Assembly (NCBI GenBank): GCA_002099365.1
Contig: MSED01000015.1
Coordinates: 3,100,001 to 3,164,000, forward strand
Source of the DNA: Phialophora verrucosa
Taxonomy: Eukaryota; Ascomycota; Eurotiomycetes; Chaetothyriales; Herpotrichiellaceae
Reading direction: 5' to 3'
DNA: 64,000 bases
Position numbers and translations under genes: made by a program
In this document: piece by piece, positions 31,892 through 42,748 of the stretch
Numbering within the stretch: the stretch's first letter is position 1
Layout: each line of letters begins with the position of its first letter
Notes under the pieces: generated by a model
What the model was told of the DNA's origin: nothing
The model's database searches: none
What the model saw: the letters and a program-made list of their open reading frames with translations, nothing else

Positions 31892-33405
31892 AAGATGTTC
31901 CAGCACAGGGAGGCCTCACAATGGGCAGGGAGTTGATGCTGCCAGTGTTCTGCTTATGTGGCGCCGACTCATCCACCGAACATTCGATCTGGCCACCTCG
32001 AAATTTGACGTCCAAACCGCCGACGCTGATGCCCATGCCCATGCCCATGCACATGCAATGGGAGGCTGACCGCTCTGAGAAGTTCATCTCAACGCAGGAA
32101 TAGTTTGGCAGCCAGTGCTGCTGTTTTGGAGAGTCTCTTCCCTCGATCCGAAGATCGCTTCCCAGTAGACCTGGTCCATCCCCATATCAGTCCTGACCCT
32201 CTTTAATCATCCACCGGATCGACTTGTCTTATACCAGGCAAACCGTCAGGCCATCACTGGTGACCAGGAACAGTTCTCCTTCAAAGACAGTAAGGGGTTC
32301 GTCCAACTCCTCGAAGGGGACGGATGCCTTTGACCATGCCAACCTGATTCTGGGGCCTCGGGCACCTCGGTGGATGGACCCTCTGGATTACACATCAGTG
32401 GTACCATACAATATGCTAATAGCAGAACTCGTAATATATTCGAAGTTTTCGCCAGGAAGTAACAAGAAACTTATGAGAATACTTCAAGGGTGAGAGGGTC
32501 AGGGTGTTTACATGTACGAAGGGGGGCCATGGACTTTTTTCAAATGACATCTTAGATAAGTGGAGGAGGTCAGCTCCTCGGCCTAGTTGCCACATCCGTC
32601 AGCTTCACTTCTTCGCCTCTTGCAGAAACAAAGTCGAGGTTGTGCACACGCGCACGATACGTCCTGCTACTCCAGCTCGCCGACCGTCCTTCCCTTGGCA
32701 GACGTTCAAGCGACTCTGCGAAAGGTGTGCATATAAAGCCCTTATCGTGGGAGCTTTATCTCGGATATAGCTATGATAGCCGACGTCGTGCGGAGAACGC
32801 GAGAGAGGGTGGATTGAGCAGGGGAAAGGTGAGCCGAGTCTGAAGAATGTGGTCGGAGGCATCGCACATAATCCAGCATCGTTGCGACGGGGGCAGAGGA
32901 TGACTTGCTCTGCCGTGCGAATCTCCTCTGCTACGTTAACTTGCTTGGCCGCTTTTCAGCCTGATCGCAAAAGTTCCCAACAGCCCCTGTCCCTCGCACC
33001 GCTCCTTTGGTTCGCGGACGTCGCAGGAAGGCAGAATTGATGGCCTAATGAGCAACTCGACGCATCGACACAACTCCCGAGTTCCTTGTTCGATTACATT
33101 TCCTCGAGGTTTGCGAAAAGGCTCCCATCGGGCTCCGGCTAACCAGTGCATGTGGCTTGCATTAGCAGCATGTCCCATTGGATGACTCGTGAAGCTGCCC
33201 TGCAGATTGTCGCCTACTTGCAGAACCTTCCGAATTGAGATACGTTCCACCCTCCATCATGATGCGGTCCTGGAGGGCCCTTCAGCCTCATAACCCCTCT
33301 GTTCCATCGCGATGGAATCCATCCATCCATCTTCTCTTCAGCCATTACGTGCTTGTTTCCAAGGGCACCTTGACGTCCCAAACAATTGATCCGATTTCAG
33401 CTTTA
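31892..33405. other. intergenic, ~1.5 kb
   Basis: No supported gene. It includes a CCCATG hexamer repeat and, near the right end, probable promoter and leader of the DUF3433 gene. Several 60-100 codon frames occur on both strands, with no motif. Confidence 0.45.
32028..32060. repeat. CCCATG hexanucleotide repeat
   Basis: GATGCCCATGCCCATGCCCA followed by TGCACATGCAATG: about four copies of a six-base unit in non-coding DNA. Confidence 0.75.
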
Positions 33406-35874
33406 ATGGCTGGGGCACGGTTTGCAAGGCCAGAATTCGCAAGACCAGACTCACGGCCCGGCCCAGTTGCCTACCCGTCAGCTTCTTCCCTCGGGCGGCT
33501 ACCCGATTCCCAGCCCGGCAGCTCGTCGGACGTCCCACTCTTGCCCAGCGGGAATGATGAAACTGCGCCCGAAGCTGTCTTTCCTTCCCGTCACAATTTC
33601 ACCAGAAACGGGCCTCACTCACCCAGGGATACCCAAGGTCAGTGTACTGATAACAGCCAGGCGGTAGACTAATTGGACCTTCCACAGTCAAATTCACAGC
33701 CTTCTCCGACACCAGTGATGACCGTGTCGCAGAATTAAGCTTCTGGCCGCCGATCTTGAAATGGTACTCGACGCTGTTCCTGACAGTCTTGTATCTCGGG
33801 ACGGCCGGCGGAATTGTGGCACTCTGGCTCGCTGCAGGGACGAACGGACAATACCACCTGTCGAGCGAAAATGTTCGCATGATATCACGCTACTTCCCGT
33901 CCGCCCTAGGCACTCTCAATGTTATTCTCTTCCGCCACCTGGTTCGCGAGTTTATCCGAATGAAACCATTTGTTGCAATGGCAGACCAGCCCGGGAAGCC
34001 TAGCCCGGGACAGCGGCCGAGTAAAAGCGTCAGCGGGGCTTTCTTCCCATGGCAGGATTTTTCCGTCACGCGAGGACTGACATCGACCATCTCCCTACTA
34101 TGTCAATTCATGGTTGGTTTCGTTGTCAGCTTAAAGGTCGCGCTGCTTGCGAGCGGTCCCGCCCATGATGGCGGTGCGGGCTGGACTTTGACGGTCCGGG
34201 TATGGCCAGCTTTCTTTCTTATTATTGGGCATATTGTTATGTCCGCTTACGTGCTCTGGGTCGCTTATTTGAACGCTGGAAAGTCGACTGGCCTCAGATG
34301 GGATCCCATCACGATTGCCGACTATTGCGCCCTGTTTGCCGAATGTAATGTTGCCGAATACTTCTCGGCACTCGAGCTCCTCCATTACCGCAGCGCCAAG
34401 CACGTCTTATCGACGAATCATCTGTTTCGGCTGGGCTATTGGAAGAAAGAAAGTCCCGGATCGCCGGAGAGTATAGTGTACGGCATTGGCACAACGTACA
34501 GCGCAGCGGGTACGGTACGCGGGGTCCTCCTCGTCAACACATACTTACAGCTTCACAGAGCGTGCGTTGGATGTCTACAAGCCCAGCTTGTACGAACGAA
34601 TGATGGGGTACAACAAGGCTCCTAGCCCGGTCGACGACTGTGGGAACTACCGAAACACCAATTTACCTGTATCTTGCAACCAGGGGACGTGGCCAAGCTG
34701 TGAACACTATCCCTACCGACATAGTCCCGGTTGCGGAAAGGGTTGGATTGTGTTCGCATGGCTCCTCGTTGTGGCTGCTCTTTGTCTGGCCATCTATGGT
34801 CTCGTTAATGGCGTCGTCTTCCAGGGGTTCCCTCTGCAAAAGGACTGGAGCCTCCCCTCGAACATGTCAGTCAGTGCCGGGAAACACACGATCGAGCTGC
34901 CACCCATCGACCCCACGGATCCGGAATCGCAGCTTGTTGCGTATGCTTTGGTATTCCGCTCAGCTCCGGTGTATGTGGCCGGAATGTTCACAGGTACCGT
35001 TGTCGAATGGGTCGATCTGAACATGCGATTTATGCAACCATTCATCAACATGTTTGGTAAACACGGCGATGCCGCGGACACTGTCTTACTGGCGTACATC
35101 ACAACGTCGCCACTTCAAGTCCCGATAACCGCGATCGACAAGGGTCATTATCGGGTCGCAGTTTTCTCGACCCTGAATACTGTTTCACCGCTCTTCCCAA
35201 TCTTCATCGGTGGGCTCTTGACGCTGACTGACAAACGTGAGACCAACACAGTCATGTTCAACTTTTCGCTGTCGGCATATATTGGAATCATGGTCTTCCT
35301 TTCCGCGTGGCTACTTGCGATGCCTCTCGCATATCCTGTCCAGAAGCGACTTCTTCCTCGTCAATTTTACAGTATGGCTGATTTGATGGCAATGTGCCAC
35401 AAGTCTACCTTCCTCCGACGGCGCTACCTCGACTTTGCCGACCCAAGGCGCACTCCATCGAAGGACGTCATGGAGGCTCGCATCCTCCTTTCCGGCGACA
35501 GGTTCATGTTTGGTCACTACACAGACGACGAGGATAAGAGACATATTGGGTTCGATGTACACAGCACCATAAATTTCGACACGGGCCGCGTTGAAGACAC
35601 ACATCTTGTCGGTGCTGTCACGCCCGAAGGGGAGATGAAGGTGATCATCAGTCAAGCCGCCCGTAGAGCGACGACTTGGTTTGGCGACCCCACTGGAAGC
35701 CCAATAAGGAGCAACGGATTCATTGCCTGGCTTCGTCGGATGCGGCGCAAACAACGCAAAGCCCAGGCGGAAACCGAGCTGGGGGTCATGCCTCCTGAGG
35801 CTAGTGCGACGGGATCCCGTTTGGAGGAGCAACCAGACGTTCGGCAGCGGGGTCCAGTCACACTCACCATCTAG
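33406..35874 (+). CDS. DUF3433 multi-span membrane protein, shorter paralogue
   Basis: Three exons join into 789 residues: 33406-33637, 33688-34509 and 34559-35874. Introns are 50 nt (GTCAGT...TCCACAG) and 49 nt (GTACGG...TTCACAG), both phase 1. After a disordered N-terminus the protein shows the family block AELSFWPPILKWYSTLF with hydrophobic spans and LRWDPITIADYCALF. A second membrane half follows (KGWIVFAWLLVVAALCLAIY, YVAGMFTGTVVEWVDLNMRFMQPF) and a basic C-terminus (RRMRRKQRKAQ). This is the usual two-half DUF3433 arrangement, a fungal-specific membrane family of unknown function. It is followed in the same orientation by a larger paralogue. The start is the first ATG compatible with exon 1; an extra upstream exon is possible. 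Confidence 0.82.
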
Positions 35875-36668
35875 ATGCAACGGCTATTGAACATGGTGGG
35901 CTCTGCTGATGGAGTGAGACCTTCGGCAACTTTGACCGTAATGGATTGGAATTTGGGATTCAACAGCAGAGTCACTGCAACCATCTGGGCATCGGGCGAG
36001 ATCCAAGCTACCAATCACTGTATAGGTGTTTCACTCTTGACCTGGGTTCGTACAGGTCAAAGACTGGTTCAGCAATTGGGTATAATAAGCACTCACCCGA
36101 GCACAAAAAGCTACTCGATTGACTACTGGAGACGGCAGTGTAGGTTTGTGCCTTCCACCTAGTTGCCTTCTCTTGAAGGAATTGACTATATCAGCAACCG
36201 AGTCAAAGATGTCAACCAGAAGTCACCCAAGATGTCAGGTGCTGGAAACGGTCGTGTTTGCATTCTCTAAATGGCCGTGACAGCAAAGAGGACGACCAAT
36301 TGGCGTTGAACGAACTCAAGCTTTCGTGGGCGTGGCTGAGGGAAACCTTCTCAGGCTTTGCCAGCCTAAAAATAAAGCCGAACTGCAACCCCAGGCCACC
36401 AAGGCTGCCTTTCGTCGCGCTCGTTGTTCGTCGAAACGCTGATTCTGTAGCGCAGTCGACAGCGATCCAGTCCATCTTTTGCTGCCATGGCCCGCTACAA
36501 GATCGTCGTGCGCGAGCAAAACACTCCGCTCCTTTGCGTTTACAACCTTTCCTACAGCCACTCGTTGCGGAGGAAGCCAACACGCTCGTTTCTTCCCATT
36601 TCATATAATGCCCTCGAGTCGACACAGATAACCGCGCCGCGCGACTCGTCCCTCAGCCCTCCTCGGTG
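35875..36668. other. spacer between the two DUF3433 genes
   Basis: 794 bp without a supported gene; probable promoter of the second DUF3433 gene. Confidence 0.45.
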
Positions 36669-39600
36669 ATGGACCGCTTTTGGCTGGGAGGGTACTCGCG
36701 TCTCAACTTCAGCAATCAAAAGATAAAGCGGGACAACAGCGAAATCGAGTTGAACAGCTCTCCCAACCCGCAAGGAGTCTCGCACCATGAACCCTCCCCG
36801 AACGCGCCATTTTTCGTCTCGTCGGAAATTATACGGTCTGAAGAGAGGGAACGAAGCTTAAATACACATTGGGACCCTTTCTTCTTGAGGAGCTGGGTAT
36901 TGATCGCGTTTGCCGTATTCTTCGCTGCAGTCATTGCTGGACTGCAAGTGGTCTACAGCGTCTCGCAGAGCCATCATGGGATCGCGACGAGCAGTGACGA
37001 GCACCACTACTTATGGACGTATGGCCCCACGGCTGTCTTTGTGATCGTGACGGTCCTCTGGCGCCAGGTCGACTATGCCGCCAAATCAATCCAGCCGTGG
37101 GCGAACATGGCCGTGAGTCCTCAGCCAGCCAAGAACAGTCTTCTTCTGGATTATGTGACTCCGCTTCAGATATTGTCATTTTGGAGGTCTCTGAAGAGGC
37201 GCCATTTCACAGTCTCGATTAGCATCGGCGTTTTCGTTCTTATCAAGGTCATCACAGTGCTTAGCACCGGCATATTCAGCTTGCAGAGCGTGCAAAGGCA
37301 CGATGTGCCAACTTCCATGGCATTGAACAACACGTTCGATGCGTCAAACTTTCAGCATGCGGCAGCCGTGGATTCAAGGGCAGCTTTCGTGGCGTATGGC
37401 CACAAGCAGTACAATATCAGCTTGCCGATAGGCAGCACGGATCGGTACGCTGTGCAGGGGTTCGCTCCAAGCGATGGGATCGTCAACGGCAGCTTGACAT
37501 ACTCTGCACCGGTCGACGTGTTCAGCGCCAGTCTCTCGTCGTGTGAGACCGGCAAACTCAATTACACTACATCCTTTGATCGAAGCAGTACCGCACCGGT
37601 GGCCGCCTACTATAACAGTACCGTGACCCTTCCTGACTGTCAAATTATCGGCGCATACCTTGATGCACCGGATTGGTATTACCAACAAAACGACACTGCT
37701 CACCGCTTTGGCTACAGAGCATCTTTGCAGAATGTGACTTGTGTGAATCTTGCACCAAACGACCCTACAAGATTTCGGTACATGATCTCGGCCGCCTATT
37801 CAGAGGGTGCAGGCCAAGACGACAACACATTGCTCAATTCTTCCAATATTGTTTGCATTCCATCCTACTCGGTGCAGTCAGCCATGGTCACACTTGACAC
37901 TCGAGGCAATGTGCAGTCTGTCAATGTGACTGGAAAAGTCCGTGAACTCAATGGACTCAGCGCTGTTGATATTGCTGATGGCGTGTTCTCAACTAGCCAG
38001 CAGGCATCTTCAATCTCCGATTATTCCAGTTCCAGCATCGCACTGGATGTCTTCACGACCATGATGCAGCAGGAGACGGTCGATTTCAATGCGAAACAAC
38101 TTCTCGATCCCGCTTATTTGAACAGCACTGGAAATAAGGTCTACGGGAAGGTTGCAGCGCAAGTCGCGAACTTGTATCTGCTTTCGGATAGCACGAAGGA
38201 TTCGCAGTCAGTCGTCGAAGGCACGGTTTCCAAAGACGAAAGCCGACTGATTGCTAGGCAAACGCCGATCAGAATCATGCAAGCCGTCGCCGCTGTCATG
38301 CTTCTGCTTGTTGTGATCATGCTGTTCATTCGACCACGAGGGGTTGTGCCGAGGAGTGTCGATTCCATTGCAGCGGTTGCGGCAATTCTTGCTCGGAGCC
38401 CTGGACTGGAGGCTCGTCTTCGAGGCACTGGACATAAGAGCTTGGACGAGCTCCGCGAAATCCTTGCCCCTCACAAATACCAGACGAGCACCGGCTATGA
38501 GGATGGAGCCCGGACTTTCTCGATTCGCACACTCAGCAGCACTGGAACCGACCTGGCCAAAGTCTCTAACCAGGATGACTCAATTCTTCCCAACATCAAA
38601 TGGATCAAGCCGTTCATTCTACGCCGGATTGGCATATCACTCACCATTCTGGCCTCTATCGCCGCCATCATTGCTCTCGAGGTTCTCTTGTCGCAGTCCC
38701 AAAAACACAACGGCCTTGGCAGCGTGGACGACGGTAGTGCGACCAGGTACTCGTGGCTCTACGTGCCGGTATTGGTCTTCCTCTTGTTGGCCACCTTGTT
38801 CAACATCATGGACTTCGAAGTTGAGTTTACCGAATCTTTCCATGCTCTGGCGAAAGCGGATTGCGACGCACGATCCTCCATGCTCTGGTACCCGTTGCGA
38901 CACGTGTCATTACACGCCACCTACAGTGGTCTAAAACACAGCAGATTTGCTTTGACCGCAGCGTCGGTCTCTGCTATTCTAGCGCCTCTCCTGACCATTG
39001 TTGTGTCCGGTCTCTTCACTACCAAGCCTACAATCCAAGGTATACCGGTGGGAGTTAATGCATTGGATTGGTTCAACACCACGACTTTGACAAACCCATC
39101 CACAAACATCCCACTCCTCGTCATCGAAGGCAACATGTCATATCCTCAATGGACCTATTCGGAACTTGCAGTTCCCAGACTGAATCTCGTTGGCGATAAC
39201 GCGAATGAGCTGCTTGTCCAGGGTGGCTCCCTCTCTGTCGATACGCCCGCAATCCGAGGGGGTGTCAAGTGTAGTGTGATTCCTCAAGACCGCATCATCA
39301 ACACCACCATTTTAGGCGGGTACCTCACCTCGAACATCAGTACCCCTGATGGTTGTGGAAACTCGGCATTTGGAGGTGGACCTAATCTCTGGCTCGGTAA
39401 TACCAACCAAGTACCTGTTAATGCCTCGGGTTACTTTGGCTCTTCACTGGTACTTGGCTTCCTGGAAACTTGCCCCACGCTTGCATTGTACTACGGCCAT
39501 GTCGCCAACAACGAGATTGACAACTTTACTGCTGTGCTGTGTACACAATACTTGGAGCGAGTCCAGGCCAACGTGACTTTCGATCTCCCGGGCTACTCCA

Positions 39601-40355
39601 TCCCTGCCGAACCGACGACGTACGAAAACTCCGCTGTCAACTTTTCCAGTTTCTACACCGGGTTTCCGACTCTGCAGGTCTTGAACGTTACATCTGCTGA
39701 CGACGAGCTGGATGACACTTTCAATGCTATGGTGTATGGCAAGGATGGCGTTCCAACGAACGAGCTCCTAAACGACACCACCCTCATCGAATCATACACT
39801 CACTTATACCGACAGTACATGGCTCAAGTCGTCAACATCTACCTTCGAGCGGATTTCTCCGCTCTTTCAAACAACGCAACTGAAACGGTCGTCAACCCTC
39901 TACAGGCGAGCTACACGAATCCGTATCATTACAGGCTGAAGCAATCGCCATTGTCAACCCATTTGCTGGCAGGCGTTGTCGGTGCCTTGTTGCTTTGTGC
40001 ACTGGTCGTCTTCATTACCATTGACATGCGCAATGTCTTGCCCAAGCCCATCGGAAGCATCGCCGCAGTGGCAAGCTTGCTAGCAGGCTCCCGAATTGTC
40101 GACCCAAGGTCCGGCATGGTTCCCCCAGGGTCTGAATACTGGTCAGATGAGGAATGGGAGAAGAGTGGCGTATGGCAAAGTGAGATGTTCCGAATGGGAT
40201 GGTGGGACAAATTCCAGGAACCGGCCGACACCTGGCGGAGAGGAAGCCAGACCGGGAAGTCCCCAAGAATTGATGAGGACCAGCTGCATTCATCTAGCGA
40301 CGGGGAAAGATTTGAGCTCCCTGGATCTTTCAGGATTGACGCCCGGCCCAAATAA
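36669..40355 (+). CDS. DUF3433 multi-span membrane protein, large paralogue
   Basis: An intronless 1228-residue frame from the ATG at 36669. It repeats one module twice. Each begins with paired membrane spans and the DUF3433 motif: residues about 78-150 (FAVFFAAVIAGLQVVYSVSQ, VIVTVLWRQVDYAAKSIQPW) and about 660-740 (VFLLLATLFNIMDFEVEFTE). Each then has a ~330-residue Asn-glycosylation-rich outer loop (many N-X-S/T, and Cys) and a closing span before a PRGVVPRSVDSIAAVAAILA or LPKPIGSIAAVASLLA cytoplasmic motif. The C-terminal tail is hydrophilic. Role unknown; plasma membrane or secretory-pathway location is inferred. It lies 794 bp after its paralogue, same strand. Confidence 0.85.
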   Translation: MDRFWLGGYSRLNFSNQKIKRDNSEIELNSSPNPQGVSHHEPSPNAPFFVSSEIIRSEERERSLNTHWDPFFLRSWVLIAFAVFFAAVIAGLQVVYSVSQSHHGIATSSDEHHYLWTYGPTAVFVIVTVLWRQVDYAAKSIQPWANMAVSPQPAKNSLLLDYVTPLQILSFWRSLKRRHFTVSISIGVFVLIKVITVLSTGIFSLQSVQRHDVPTSMALNNTFDASNFQHAAAVDSRAAFVAYGHKQYNISLPIGSTDRYAVQGFAPSDGIVNGSLTYSAPVDVFSASLSSCETGKLNYTTSFDRSSTAPVAAYYNSTVTLPDCQIIGAYLDAPDWYYQQNDTAHRFGYRASLQNVTCVNLAPNDPTRFRYMISAAYSEGAGQDDNTLLNSSNIVCIPSYSVQSAMVTLDTRGNVQSVNVTGKVRELNGLSAVDIADGVFSTSQQASSISDYSSSSIALDVFTTMMQQETVDFNAKQLLDPAYLNSTGNKVYGKVAAQVANLYLLSDSTKDSQSVVEGTVSKDESRLIARQTPIRIMQAVAAVMLLLVVIMLFIRPRGVVPRSVDSIAAVAAILARSPGLEARLRGTGHKSLDELREILAPHKYQTSTGYEDGARTFSIRTLSSTGTDLAKVSNQDDSILPNIKWIKPFILRRIGISLTILASIAAIIALEVLLSQSQKHNGLGSVDDGSATRYSWLYVPVLVFLLLATLFNIMDFEVEFTESFHALAKADCDARSSMLWYPLRHVSLHATYSGLKHSRFALTAASVSAILAPLLTIVVSGLFTTKPTIQGIPVGVNALDWFNTTTLTNPSTNIPLLVIEGNMSYPQWTYSELAVPRLNLVGDNANELLVQGGSLSVDTPAIRGGVKCSVIPQDRIINTTILGGYLTSNISTPDGCGNSAFGGGPNLWLGNTNQVPVNASGYFGSSLVLGFLETCPTLALYYGHVANNEIDNFTAVLCTQYLERVQANVTFDLPGYSIPAEPTTYENSAVNFSSFYTGFPTLQVLNVTSADDELDDTFNAMVYGKDGVPTNELLNDTTLIESYTHLYRQYMAQVVNIYLRADFSALSNNATETVVNPLQASYTNPYHYRLKQSPLSTHLLAGVVGALLLCALVVFITIDMRNVLPKPIGSIAAVASLLAGSRIVDPRSGMVPPGSEYWSDEEWEKSGVWQSEMFRMGWWDKFQEPADTWRRGSQTGKSPRIDEDQLHSSSDGERFELPGSFRIDARPK

Positions 40356-41034
40356 TGACTGAAGTAAAATAATTTAATGTACAACAAAGATTGAAACGGT
40401 GTGTATATATTTGACATGTTCATTGAACATTTCCGATTCTTTGTTCTTCTATTCAGTAGGCAGTAAACGAACGCCAGGCAGCCCCGGAAGGACGAAGGTG
40501 GACCGTCAAAGGAAACGCTCTCCTACATACATACTGTACATCTTTCGCAGATCATGCATCATCCTGCGTGGGCGAGAGGGGGGCCGTCATCTTCAACTCG
40601 GCCGTCTCAGGAACATAATATCCTGACTGATGGCCTCGTCCGTACGCACTACACACGGTCCCATGCAACCACAACCTGCGATTCTTGCGATCCATCCATC
40701 CATCCACCCGTCCGTCCATCCACCTTGAGGGTTGCATTGGCACAAGGCAGAGACAGAGAGAAGGGAGCGCAACACCTCACATACCACCACGCAGCCCAGG
40801 CACCCATCAATCAGGTCAATGAGGAGATGTGATGTTTGGCTGACGGAACCCGTGATACATATACCTGTGTCTCGATGAGGGCGTCCTAGGCTGGTTCAGG
40901 CGGAGCATGTATTATCCCCCCTTTGACCTTCTCGTTCACAGGAATACTGTACCAGGTATTTGGTTCTTGGGATTCGACTCGAGCGAAGCATTGCTAAGCA
41001 TTGGGGTGGTCTCTTCTTTGAATATCACCTTCAT
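40356..41034. other. intergenic with a CCAT-type repeat
   Basis: No gene is seen except the possible decayed start of the FMN dehydrogenase from about 41035 onward. Confidence 0.4.
40690..40724. repeat. (ATCC/GTCC)n microsatellite
   Basis: About eight imperfect tetranucleotide units (ATCC with CACC/CGTCC variants) in non-coding DNA. Confidence 0.75.
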
Positions 41035-42303
41035 CATCGAATAGGCGCAGTCGATGCCAGCCTTAGAAACGAAGTCACTTTTCAGATCATCTCTCAGACT
41101 CCTAGGAGGCCGAGGGTCAACAAGTGTTGCCGGTGGCACCAATCAAGACATTGGCTTCGACAACGCAACGATGTGTTCATATTCACTGCTATTGGGACAA
41201 GTCTTGCCCGTTCTCTCTGTCTCTTCAGGCGACAGACGGGTCGGATTTGTCCATCGAGCTTGCAGACGAATCCTTATGCGATGCAGGTCAGCCTGTTGAA
41301 GAGTCAACACCTGACGATACGGTTGCTGAAACGAGCCGAGAGTGAGTGTGTCCCGTCAGGCTGGACGGGCTAAAATCGAGTTCCCGGGTCCGAGAGAATG
41401 ATTTTGCAGCTTACTGATCATAGTCTCAAGAGGCGGGATATAAAGCCATTCTGTTGACAGTGGACGCCCCCATGCTGGGGCGGCGTCTGAACGAGTTCCG
41501 GAACGCATTCTGCATGCCGAAGGGCACCACATATCCCAACATCGCACCTGGGGTCGATATGAGCAATTTGGAGGGAGGTGATAACGAACTGGCATATGGT
41601 ACGGTCCATCGCATTTGTTCCATGGGGATTGTTAGTGATGCTCTTGGGTTGCTAATCGATTGACAGAAAATGGCCTGGATTGGGAAGAGGCGATCTCGTT
41701 CGTCAAGAGCCACACGGATCTGGAACTCTGGATCAAAGGACGTGAGTCAATCTCTCTCGGGGTGGAAGACCATGCCAGTGACAATCCCCCAGTGTACACA
41801 GCCGAAGATGTGGTGACGGCCATCCAGTATGGTCTGGACGGCGTCGTGATCTCGAATCATGGCGGAAGGCAACTTGACAGCGTCCCCGCGACCTTGGATG
41901 CCCTGCGCGAATGTGCTCCAGTGGCGAAAGGCAAGATCAAAATTGCCATTGATGGAGGGATCCGACGTGGAACCGACATCTTCAAAGCCCTCGCACTGGG
42001 CGCAGACTTCTGCTTTGCTGGAAGAATCCCGATCTGGGCTCTGGCTGTAAGTTTGCCGGTTGTAGAGTTCATTTGCTACTCTGACGGAGTCTCAAGTACA
42101 ACGGCCACAAAGGCGTCGAGCTTGCCATCCAGCTGCTGTATGATGAATTCAGGTTGACTATGGGGCTTTCCGGGTACGTTGATTTGCTAAGGATTCATCA
42201 CAAGACCCCCGCTGATGGCCAGTGTAGGTGCAAAAGCATCGCCGAGATCAATCGCGGGCACTTGTCAATCCTGCAGAGCAATGGTGTCCTTGCAAAGCTG
42301 TGA
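41035..42303 (+). pseudogene. FMN-dependent alpha-hydroxy-acid dehydrogenase, 5' half degraded
   Basis: The 3' half is a textbook glycolate oxidase/lactate dehydrogenase family barrel once spliced: exon to 41341, then 41431-41598, 41667-41741, 41793-42046, 42097-42173 and 42228-42303. It reads NPYAMQVSLLKS, RAEKAGYKAILLTVDAP, LWIKGLYTAEDVV, VVISNHGGRQLD, AIDGGIRRGTD, FAGRIPIWALAYNG and GVLAKL stop. It keeps the catalytic His/Arg block SNHGGRQLD and the FMN-phosphate motifs. Upstream, family pieces appear in different frames (VDASLRNEVTFQ and RRPRV near 41055-41118; IGFDNATMCSYS near 41150). The gap from RPRV to NPYAMQ is about 54 codons instead of about 75, and no start or ordered N-terminal exon was found. 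Best reading: shortened and frameshifted 5' half, intact 3' half. Unrecognised introns could still rescue it. Confidence 0.68.
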
Positions 42304-42748
42304 CGGGGGTTTACCAGGGTGTCGTTGCCGCGAAGATTCCAGCTGTGGTAATTAGCGATCGGGCATGTTTAGCTGTAACGGTTTCCTAGAATGTATTACA
42401 AACCTGGGGAGTTACCAGGCAATATCTACTTTGTAGGAACCATATTATCATGGGTAAGAATGGAGCTGTACGGAGTATGCATGCTGCCGCCGTTGTTGTA
42501 CAGAGCAAGCGTGGCGTCTTTGATGCTCCACTCTGGTCAGTGTGTCGGAGTTCCTGGCGCTTCCTGCATACATATGTACCACGTCTCCTACTTCACCGCG
42601 CCTGCGACTCCTACCACGCCTCTCTCTAGTTCTTTCAGTGGACAAAGCACTCACACTCTCAACGTGCGTCCCGCCGACTCAGACCCAACGTACATCTACC
42701 TTCTCCGCGCCGACATGACTTGGTGAGATTCTCTTGTCCGCCGCCAAC
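42304..42748. other. promoter region of the ubiquitin-like-domain gene
   Basis: 445 bp without a gene. A three-codon upstream frame (ATG ACT TGG TGA) starts at 42716, 33 bp before the real ATG, and might act as a tiny uORF. Confidence 0.45.
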
